Part shown: positions 6,375 through 11,633 of the stretch, piece after piece
Numbering within the stretch: position 1 is the stretch's first letter
Layout: every line of letters starts with the position of its first letter
From: CAZJBH01 sp964544485
GTDB taxonomy: Bacteria > Patescibacteriota > Minisyncoccia > Portnoybacterales > UBA2143
Reading direction: 5' to 3'
DNA: 11,633 bases
Assembly (NCBI GenBank): GCA_964544485.1
Contig: CAZJBH010000018.1
Coordinates: 1-11,633 of the forward strand
The notes under the pieces: model-generated
Told to the model about the DNA's origin: nothing
Databases searched by the model: none
What the model saw: the letters and a program-made list of their open reading frames with translations, nothing else
Position numbers and translations under genes: made by a program

Positions 6375-6446
6375 AGCCAGCAGAGGGATTTGAACCCCCG
6401 ACCCACTCTTTACGAAAGAGTTGCTCTGCCCCTGAGCTATGCTGGC
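6375..6446 (-). tRNA. tRNA-Thr (anticodon CGT)
   Basis: Cloverleaf on the minus strand: acceptor GCCAGCA (6440-6446) with TGCTGGC (6376-6382), D arm GCTC/GAGC, anticodon stem ACTCT/AGAGT with loop TTCGTAA (anticodon CGT, codon ACG), and T arm GGGGG-TTCAAAT-CCCTC. CCA is not encoded. It lies seven bases after tRNA-Gly and 33 before prfB. Confidence 0.96.
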
Positions 6447-6453
6447 AAAACAG

Positions 6454-6524
6454 AGCGGAATACGGGAATTGAACCCGTGTTTCTTGCTTGGGAAGCAAGT
6501 GTAATACCATTATACGAATCCCGC
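6454..6524 (-). tRNA. tRNA-Gly (anticodon CCC)
   Basis: Cloverleaf on the minus strand: acceptor GCGGGAT (6518-6524) with ATTCCGC (6455-6461), anticodon stem CTTGC/GCAAG with loop TTCCCAA (anticodon CCC, codon GGG), and T arm ACGGG-TTCAATT-CCCGT. CCA is not encoded. It starts 32 bases after the ftsB stop and is probably cut out of the ftsB-prfB transcript. Confidence 0.96.
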
Positions 6525-6556
6525 GAAATGTTTGAATATCCTCCTAAGACGGATTT

Positions 6557-6982
6557 TCAATCTAAAGAAGATTGAAAAAAATATTCCCACCACTTCCAAT
6601 AATTAGCCGATTCATTTTTAAAATCAGTTTGATTAGTTTGATCTAAAGAAACTTCTTGATTTAATGCTGAATTTTCTGATTCTTGATTTTGAGGAACAAT
6701 CACTACTTTTTCCCCTGGCTTTTTAAGATTTAATTTAATCCGAGCTTCTTTTTCTAAATAAGTTTCCTGTTTTAAATATTCCATTAAATTAGCTAATTCA
6801 TGGTTCCCTCCTTCTAATCTTTCGACCTCATTCTTTAATTGATCAATCTCTTTAACCAATTTATGCTTTCTATAACTTTCCTGACCAACATTGACAGCCA
6901 AAACTATTAAAACTAAACTCATTAAAAAAAGAAATATTTTTGAGCTTAGAATTTTCTTAAAATTATTTTTCTGTTTAGCCAT
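6557..6982 (-). CDS. FtsB/DivIC-like septum formation initiator
   Basis: A 141-residue bitopic membrane protein from the ATG at 6982; a GTG at 6997 would add five residues (MNSIS). Layout: a basic N-terminus (MAKQKNNFKKI), one membrane helix (about 13-32), a coiled coil (about 35-70, with the heptad-rich VKEIDQLKNEVERLE), the family motif region ETYLEKEARIKLNLKKPGEKVVIV, and a polar Asn/Gln-rich tail. In the family this protein bridges the divisome to septal wall synthesis. The motif EARxKLxLxxPGE is the DivIC/FtsB signature. It leads a unit with two tRNAs, prfB and ftsEX. Its promoter at 7007-7035 would give only a short leader to either start. No ribosome binding site is seen. Confidence 0.9.
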   Translation of the reverse strand: MAKQKNNFKKILSSKIFLFLMSLVLIVLAVNVGQESYRKHKLVKEIDQLKNEVERLEGGNHELANLMEYLKQETYLEKEARIKLNLKKPGEKVVIVPQNQESENSALNQEVSLDQTNQTDFKNESANYWKWWEYFFQSSLD

Positions 6983-6987
6983 AGATA

Positions 6988-7016
6988 TTGAATTCACTTA
7001 ATCAATATTTTATACT
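6988..7016 (+). promoter_or_regulatory. promoter of the 34-residue membrane protein gene
   Basis: TTGAAT (6988-6993), a 17-base spacer, then TATACT (7011-7016). Exactly six bases lie between the -10 box and the ATG at 7023. The -10 box shares two bases with the ftsB -10 on the other strand. Confidence 0.7.
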
Positions 7017-7035
7017 ATTTATATGAAGCAATCAA
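7007..7035 (-). promoter_or_regulatory. promoter of ftsB
   Basis: On the minus strand, TTGATT (7030-7035), 17 bases, then TAAAAT (7007-7012). The predicted start near 7000 is about 18 bases before the ftsB ATG. It overlaps the promoter and first codons of the plus-strand small gene, so the two should exclude each other. Confidence 0.6.
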
Positions 7036-7127
7036 CTCAAAAAAAGACCTTTCGCTTAATCTGGCTAATTTTAGCTAGCTTGGTTGTTTTAAGCATGCTT
7101 GCTTTTACAATTGCTCCAATGTTCTAG
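7023..7127 (+). CDS. 34-residue single-pass membrane protein, unknown function
   Basis: A short reading frame from ATG 7023 to TAG 7125-7127. The protein begins MKQSTQKKTFRLIW, with five basic residues, and continues as one hydrophobic helix (about 13-31, LIWLILASLVVLSMLAFTIA), ending APMF; by the positive-inside rule the N-terminus stays in the cytoplasm. It is the only plus-strand gene, and its stop abuts the lepA stop with no base between. Support for it being real: a good promoter (TTGAAT, 17 bases, TATACT) placed exactly six bases before the ATG as in three other genes here, a basic N-terminus before a clean helix, and an otherwise empty gap between ftsB and lepA. I recall similar short proteins in CPR genomes but cannot name a family. 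Confidence 0.75.
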   Translation: MKQSTQKKTFRLIWLILASLVVLSMLAFTIAPMF

Positions 7128-8921
7128 CTATTTGTTTTTCAAAGCTTTGAAAAATACTTCCTGGGGAATATTTACTTTGCCAAGGGCTTTCATTTTTTTC
7201 TTGCCCTTTTTTTGTTTTTCTAAAAGTTTTCTCTTGCGGGTATAATCTCCACCATAAAGATACCCAGTTACATCTTTACGCATAGCTGAAATAGTTTCCC
7301 GGGCAATAATCCGATTATCAGCCGCAGCTTGAATTGGCACGGCAAAAAGCTGTTTCGGAATAAGATCTTTCAATTTTTTAACCATTGCCCTAGCTTCAAC
7401 CTCCACCTTAGAACGATGAACAATTCTTGAAAAAGCGCTTACTTTTTCCTGAGCTACTAAAATTTCAAGTTTAACTAAATCGCCTGAATAGTATCCAGCT
7501 GGTTGGTAACTAACCGAAGCATAGCCTGCGCTAATATTTTTAAGCTGATCATAAAAATCAACTACGATCTCATTTAACGGAGCTTGATATTTAAGCAAAA
7601 CTCTTTCTTCGGTTAAAAACTCTGTTGCTTGATAATTGGCCCGGCTATTTTCCAAAAGATTCATGATCCCGCCCAAATAACTGCTTGGAGTAATTACTTC
7701 TAAATTCATCCATGGCTCCTGAATTTCTTTAATTAAGCCTAAATCAGGCAGATCAGCAGCTGAAGAAATATTTAAATATTTTTCATCCTTTTTTAAAACA
7801 ACCCGGTATTTAACCGAAGGAGAAGTAACCACAGTCTCAATTTGATACTCTCGCTTGATCCTTTCTAAGACAATTTCTAAATGAAGCATGCCTAAAAAAC
7901 CGCAGCGAAAACCGCGGCCAAGCCCCTCGCACATTTCTAATTCATAAACTAAAGATGCATCGCTTAATTTCAATCTTTCCAAAGATTCTTTTAAAAGCTC
8001 GTAATCAGCTGCGTCATAGGGATAAAATCCGGCAAAAACCATTGGCTTGGGCTCTTGATATCCAGGCAAGGCCGGAACCTGTTTGTCTTCCGCTAAAAAA
8101 ACAGTATCGCCAACCCGGCAAAGATCAGCTTGTTTTAAGCCGGTTGCTAAATAACCGATTTCTCCGGCTTGCAAAATTTCAGCTTTTTGCATTTGAGGAC
8201 GGAAAAAACCAATTTCTAAAACTTCGCTTTGTGAATCAGCAGCCAGCATCTTAATTTTCTGCCCCTGGCGAATGTTTCCCTCCATAATCCGGACATAAGC
8301 AATTACTCCTTTATATGAATCATAGCTTGAATCAAAAATCAAAGCGCGCAAAGATTTTTTTTGCGTTTCTTTAGGACCAGGCACTTTTTCTATAATTGCG
8401 TTTAAAACTTGATCAATATTCTGTTTTTTTCTAGCAGATATTTTAATAATTTCTTCCGGCTTTATTTGCAAAAGCTGGCTAATTTCTTTTTCTGTTTGCT
8501 CAACATCAGCATGCGGCAAATCTATCTTGTTAATAATTGGGATAATTATTAAGCCTTGCTCCTGAGCTAAATGCAAATTAGCTAAAGTCTGCGCTTGCAC
8601 TCCCTGAGAAGCGTCAACAATCAACAAAGCTCCTTCAACTGCCGCTAAACTGCGCGAAACTTCATAAGAAAAATCAACATGCCCGGGAGTATCAATTAAA
8701 TTTAAAATATATTCTGTGTCTTTAGTTCGATGAATCATGCGTACTGGCTGCATTTTTATAGTAATCCCTTTTTCTCTTTCTAAATCCATCATATCTAAAA
8801 ATTGCTCTTTCATTTTACGAGCTTCAACTGTCTCAGTAATTTCCAACAAGCAATCCGACAAAGTGGATTTGCCGTGGTCAATATGTGAAATGATACAAAA
8901 ATTTCTAATTTGAATTGACAT
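7128..8921 (-). CDS. lepA: elongation factor 4 (LepA), ribosome-associated GTPase
   Basis: A 597-residue translational GTPase of normal length. G1 is ISHIDHGKST (11-20), the switch I region REKGITIK (49-56), G3 DTPGH (77-81), G4 NKID (131-134). LepA-specific parts follow: GLGRGFRCGFLGMLHLEIV in the EF-G III-like domain, and the C-terminal domain with LIPKQLFAVPIQAA, IIARETISAMRKDV and YGGDYTRKRKLLEKQK. The family acts on stalled or slow ribosomes and in initiation or assembly. It begins 12 bases after the murJ stop without a ribosome binding site and is probably read from the murJ promoter. Its end abuts the convergent small membrane protein gene; no terminator is evident there, though a 20-base perfect palindrome lies in its last codons (7135-7154). 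Confidence 0.98.
   Translation of the reverse strand: MSIQIRNFCIISHIDHGKSTLSDCLLEITETVEARKMKEQFLDMMDLEREKGITIKMQPVRMIHRTKDTEYILNLIDTPGHVDFSYEVSRSLAAVEGALLIVDASQGVQAQTLANLHLAQEQGLIIIPIINKIDLPHADVEQTEKEISQLLQIKPEEIIKISARKKQNIDQVLNAIIEKVPGPKETQKKSLRALIFDSSYDSYKGVIAYVRIMEGNIRQGQKIKMLAADSQSEVLEIGFFRPQMQKAEILQAGEIGYLATGLKQADLCRVGDTVFLAEDKQVPALPGYQEPKPMVFAGFYPYDAADYELLKESLERLKLSDASLVYELEMCEGLGRGFRCGFLGMLHLEIVLERIKREYQIETVVTSPSVKYRVVLKKDEKYLNISSAADLPDLGLIKEIQEPWMNLEVITPSSYLGGIMNLLENSRANYQATEFLTEERVLLKYQAPLNEIVVDFYDQLKNISAGYASVSYQPAGYYSGDLVKLEILVAQEKVSAFSRIVHRSKVEVEARAMVKKLKDLIPKQLFAVPIQAAADNRIIARETISAMRKDVTGYLYGGDYTRKRKLLEKQKKGKKKMKALGKVNIPQEVFFKALKNK
7135..7154. repeat. 20-bp perfect palindrome at the 3' end of lepA
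   Basis: TTTTTCAAAG is followed directly by its reverse complement CTTTGAAAAA. It lies in the last lepA codons (FFKALKN), just past the stop of the convergent small gene. It could be a weak bidirectional hairpin (8-bp AT-rich stem, 4-base loop) without a T tract, or simply a result of codon choice. Confidence 0.5.
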
Positions 8922-8933
8922 TTTAATCTAAAG

Positions 8934-10496
8934 CTATTTCCTAAACAAGGCGATTAAGAATAGTTTTAATTCTTTAATTTTAAACAAGCGAGCCAAGAAT
9001 AGATATACAACAATACCGAATAAACCAGCAATTAATCCGCGCATAAAAATATCTGAAATTTCTCCAGCTGGGAAATATTTAATTAAAAAATCTAAAGAAA
9101 AATATGTTCCAACCCCGGTAATTAAAGAAATGAACATAATCTTCAAGCTATAATCTAACAGCCTTGAACCATCTAAAAAACCAATCTTCCTCCTTAAGGC
9201 AATTATTAATAAGGCTAAATTAAAAATTCCGCCAAGAGAAAATCCCAAAGCTAAGCCCGGCGTTCCAATTTGATCAGCTAAAAACCAGGCAGTTAAGATT
9301 CTAAATCCAGTAGATAATAGACCGATTAAAAAAGGAGTTAAAGTATCTTCCCAGGCGAAAAACCCGCGCAAGCATAATAGAACTAAAGCTTCGGCAAATA
9401 AAGAAATGCAGAAAAAAGCCAAGGTTTGATAAGTTAATAAAACATCTTGCTGATTAAACTGGCCGGTCGCTAAAATTATTCGGATAATCTCCTGGCGCAG
9501 AACAATAAAAAGAACTGAAATTGGAAAGATAAAAAAAAGAATTTGCCGAAAAGTATAGGAAAATGATTCAACAAAACCAATTCGATTTTTTTGCTGAGCA
9601 AAATCAGCTAACTTAGGAAAAGTAGCCAAAACAAAAGAAATCCCAAAAACGCCTAAGGGAAAACTCCAAATATTCAAAGAAAGATTAAAAATTGCTACGC
9701 TGCCAACAGCTAAACAAGAAGCAAACACAGTCATTATCCAAAGGTTTATCTGAGTTAAGGAAAGATTTAATATCTGGGGAGGCATTAATTTTAAAATTCT
9801 GGCTACTCCGTTAATTCTCAGAGAAGCTATTGGCTGCCAGCGAAAACCAGACAAATAAGCAGCTGGCAATTGAATCAAAAAATGGAATAAAGCGCCTAAA
9901 ACTACGCCATAAGCCAAACCAATTAAGCCAAATGGCTTAACTAAAAACAAAGCTCCGAAAATAATTCCTAGATTGTAAGCTATGGGCGCTAAAGCATAAA
10001 TCAAAAACTTTTTAAAACTGCGCAATATTCCGCCTAGCACTGCGCTTAAACCTAAAAACAAAGGACTTAAAAACATAATCCGGGTCAAATCAACAGTCAT
10101 AGCTAATTTATCCGCAGAAAAACCCGGAGCAACTAATTTAACCAGCCAAGGAGTTAGCAGCATAGCAATTAAGCAAATCCCAATTAAACTAATTGCCAAT
10201 AGATTGAATACGCTATTGGCTAAAACCCAGGCTTGCTGTTTGTCCTTGCGCAAATGATTGATAAATACCGGAATAAATCCGGCTGACAAAGCGCCTAAAA
10301 CTAAAATTGAATAGACAAAATCAGGTATTCTAAAGGCTGCATAATAAATATCCAGCTCATTTCCAGCTCCAAATTGACCGGCTAAAATCCTGTCTCGAAC
10401 CAATCCCAACAAACGGCTTAAGGCCGAAGCTGCAGCTAAGATAACAGCAGCTGAAGCAATTGTTTTTGATTGGTTATTAAATAATCGCTTAAACAT
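8934..10496 (-). CDS. murJ: lipid II flippase MurJ (MviN family)
   Basis: A 520-residue polytopic membrane protein of the MOP/MATE-like superfamily, which moves lipid II across the membrane for peptidoglycan synthesis. The N-terminus shows the family core: ASALSRLLGLVRDRILAGQFG (23-43 region), then DIYYAAFRIPDF (49-60). About 14 hydrophobic helices follow. Other MurJ-like stretches are SAGFIPVFINHL (about 75-86), LNLSLNIWSFPLGVFGISFV and FFAWEDTLTPF. The ATG at 10496 is chosen because a TATAAT box ends six bases before it. lepA follows after 12 bases. Presence of MurJ with FtsB and FtsEX indicates a peptidoglycan-containing cell with a standard divisome. Confidence 0.96.
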   Translation of the reverse strand: MFKRLFNNQSKTIASAAVILAAASALSRLLGLVRDRILAGQFGAGNELDIYYAAFRIPDFVYSILVLGALSAGFIPVFINHLRKDKQQAWVLANSVFNLLAISLIGICLIAMLLTPWLVKLVAPGFSADKLAMTVDLTRIMFLSPLFLGLSAVLGGILRSFKKFLIYALAPIAYNLGIIFGALFLVKPFGLIGLAYGVVLGALFHFLIQLPAAYLSGFRWQPIASLRINGVARILKLMPPQILNLSLTQINLWIMTVFASCLAVGSVAIFNLSLNIWSFPLGVFGISFVLATFPKLADFAQQKNRIGFVESFSYTFRQILFFIFPISVLFIVLRQEIIRIILATGQFNQQDVLLTYQTLAFFCISLFAEALVLLCLRGFFAWEDTLTPFLIGLLSTGFRILTAWFLADQIGTPGLALGFSLGGIFNLALLIIALRRKIGFLDGSRLLDYSLKIMFISLITGVGTYFSLDFLIKYFPAGEISDIFMRGLIAGLFGIVVYLFLARLFKIKELKLFLIALFRK

Positions 10497-10502
10497 ATTT
10501 TA

Positions 10503-10530
10503 ATTATACAGGAAAATAAATCGGTTTGAA
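10503..10530 (-). promoter_or_regulatory. promoter of murJ-lepA
   Basis: On the minus strand, TTCAAA (10525-10530), 16 bases, then a perfect TATAAT (10503-10508). Six bases (10497-10502) separate it from the murJ ATG, predicting a leaderless mRNA. Confidence 0.7.
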
Positions 10531-10536
10531 ATAATA

Positions 10537-10571
10537 AAAATATGCCGCTGATTATTTTAGCGGCATATTTT
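10537..10571 (-). terminator. rho-independent terminator after the LamG protein gene
   Basis: A 13-bp perfect stem, AAAATATGCCGCT (minus strand, 10559-10571) with AGCGGCATATTTT (10537-10549), nine-base loop, T-rich tail. It lies 19 bases past the stop codon and just before the murJ promoter. Near symmetry would also allow plus-strand termination. Confidence 0.88.
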
Positions 10572-10590
10572 AAATAAACTTTTTATTACC

Positions 10591-11633
10591 TTAGATCTGT
10601 TCATATTCTACCAACTCTTCCATTTTTACTTCATCTACATCTTGCCAATCAAATCCGCGAGCCTCAAACTCAAGCGGGAATTGAATCCACTCTCGAGTTT
10701 GTCCAGAGATATAATAAACTCTTTCTCCATTAATCGCTCTGATTAAATTAACTGTTTCAAAAATATTTAATTCAGCCTCAGAAACAGTAATTACATCTGA
10801 CCAATCATTCCCATAAAGCTCAAATACATAAGGATTAAGAATCCATTTTTTTTGCAATTTTTGATTGATATAATAGACTTTGTTTGTTTTTTGGCTGCGC
10901 AATAAAGAACCTGCCCGATAACCATTAAAACAAACTCCGGCTTCGTCGCAATTCTGTTGGTAAGCTTGCCTGATTTCATCTGCAGTCAAAGCCCGATTAT
11001 AAACTTTAGCCTCATCAATTAAACCGCTAAAGCGAACTGCGGTTCGATCTAAAGAAGCAATATTAAAATGATAATTATTTTCTAAGCTGCCGACTTGTCT
11101 TGCATCAGCTTCTCCTCGCTTGTTTCCATCAACATAAAGAATTACTTTTTGATTAGCCCGGTCAACCACTCCAACTGCAAAATGCCATTGGTCATCCCGA
11201 TAATCTAAAGCAGTTTTAGCATTTGCTTCTTGTGAGCCATCAGCTGATTCAATCATCATTGACAACCCGCCATCAGTTTGAGTGCGCAAAACATATCCAT
11301 TTTGTGAATCAGAACTAGCCTTACCCATAATTGCGCGATAATTGCCAACTTGATGACTTAATTTTACCCAAACTGACAAGCTAAAACTATCATTCTGATC
11401 AAAATCAAAATCAGATCGATCGCCCATATCAAAAAAATCATCGCCATCGTATTGAATGCAATAACCAGATACCCCTTTCATTCCCCACAAACCATTAGTT
11501 AAATATCCATGGTTATTGCGGCCTGAATGATCAATTTCTTTAAAATCAGTCGGAGTATCAAAATCCCAGTAGCCGATTAGTCCGCTTAAATTAGCTTTAA
11601 TCTTAGCTTGCTCAAAAAATCCGGGTAAACTTA
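10591..11633 (-). CDS. LamG-domain surface or extracellular protein with two C-terminal repeats (3' part; start lies beyond the right edge)
   Basis: The frame stays open to the right edge, giving 346 visible residues; a TTG at 11490 is internal, because family sequence continues upstream of it. The LamG/concanavalin-like domain begins with LSGLIGYWDFD (11565-11598) and HSGRNNHGYLTNG, then SFSLSVWVKL, WHFAVGVVD, VILYVDGNKRG and the closing FSGLIDEAKVYNRALTADEI. After a Cys-containing link (NCDEAGVC) come two repeats of about 51 residues: 10756-10911 (GSLLRSQKTNKVYYI...) and 10600-10752 (VNLIRAINGERVYYI...). Each has a VYYI strand, a KW or EW-I motif and a (G)xxWxDV turn. Such proteins usually bind glycans or other cell-surface partners. 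The signal peptide, if any, is outside the window. It is followed by a strong terminator and is not in an operon with murJ. Confidence 0.9.
   Translation of the reverse strand, partial: SLPGFFEQAKIKANLSGLIGYWDFDTPTDFKEIDHSGRNNHGYLTNGLWGMKGVSGYCIQYDGDDFFDMGDRSDFDFDQNDSFSLSVWVKLSHQVGNYRAIMGKASSDSQNGYVLRTQTDGGLSMMIESADGSQEANAKTALDYRDDQWHFAVGVVDRANQKVILYVDGNKRGEADARQVGSLENNYHFNIASLDRTAVRFSGLIDEAKVYNRALTADEIRQAYQQNCDEAGVCFNGYRAGSLLRSQKTNKVYYINQKLQKKWILNPYVFELYGNDWSDVITVSEAELNIFETVNLIRAINGERVYYISGQTREWIQFPLEFEARGFDWQDVDEVKMEELVEYEQI
10600..10911 (-). repeat. two tandem protein repeats of about 51 residues in the LamG protein
   Basis: Repeat 1 (10756-10911) and repeat 2 (10600-10752) align as (S/N)LxR-x(4-5)-(K/R)VYYI-x(5)-(K/E)WI-x(2)-P-x(2)-F-x(4)-G-x(2)-W-x-DV-x(5)-EL. 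Conserved aromatic and Gly positions suggest a small repeated beta unit. Confidence 0.8.

Noticed and set aside
6557..6573. CAATCT/AGATTG hairpin at the end of ftsB
   Set aside because: The stem is short and AT-rich and no T tract follows, so it is unlikely to be a terminator.
6390..6575. Plus-strand 61-residue open frame
   Set aside because: It runs antisense through two tRNA genes; such frames are a known annotation artefact.
7955..8254. Plus-strand 99-residue open frame
   Set aside because: Antisense within lepA, which is complete and conserved.
10791..10979. Minus-strand 62-residue open frame
   Set aside because: A different phase within the LamG protein gene, whose frame carries clear repeats.
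1..11633. CRISPR array, insertion sequence, riboswitch or toxin-antitoxin pair
   Set aside because: I found no spaced repeat array, transposase, known aptamer layout or toxin-antitoxin gene pair on either strand.

Overview
The window is AT-rich and gene-dense, with almost every gene on the minus strand and gaps often under 15 bases. Together these features suggest a member of the Patescibacteria (Candidate Phyla Radiation), probably Parcubacteria-like: FtsB/FtsE/FtsX, MurJ and LepA in tight arrays, tRNAs without encoded CCA, a LamG protein ending in two repeats of a type I recall from CPR surface proteins, and almost no Shine-Dalgarno sequences. This placement is an inference; no marker gene that would fix the lineage is complete here.

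Read in the direction of minus-strand transcription (right to left): (1) the 3' part of a large LamG-type surface or extracellular protein, closed by a strong terminator; (2) murJ (lipid II flippase) followed by lepA (elongation factor 4); (3) a 34-residue membrane protein at 7023-7127, the only plus-strand gene, whose promoter overlaps that of ftsB; (4) an unusual unit of ftsB, tRNA-Gly(CCC), tRNA-Thr(CGT), prfB, ftsE and ftsX, ending in a terminator; (5) tRNA-Gln(CTG) with a partial duplication of its 5' end and its own terminator; (6) a type II restriction-modification pair (methyltransferase, then a TdeIII-like endonuclease) read into a membrane-anchored FKBP prolyl isomerase and a family 2 glycosyltransferase; (7) the 5' part of a NifS/IscS cysteine desulfurase.

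The genes combine cell-envelope and division functions (MurJ, FtsB, FtsEX, glycosyltransferase, LamG protein, FKBP), translation (LepA, RF2, three tRNAs), genome defence (R-M) and sulfur transfer (cysteine desulfurase).

The main observations are: four promoters whose -10 hexamer ends exactly six bases before an ATG, which predicts leaderless mRNAs; a release factor 2 that lacks its whole N-terminal domain, with no room upstream for it; a five-unit heptamer tandem repeat that forms the end of prfB and the prfB-ftsE junction; and the unlisted 34-codon membrane protein gene. No CRISPR array, insertion sequence or clear new multi-gene system is visible.
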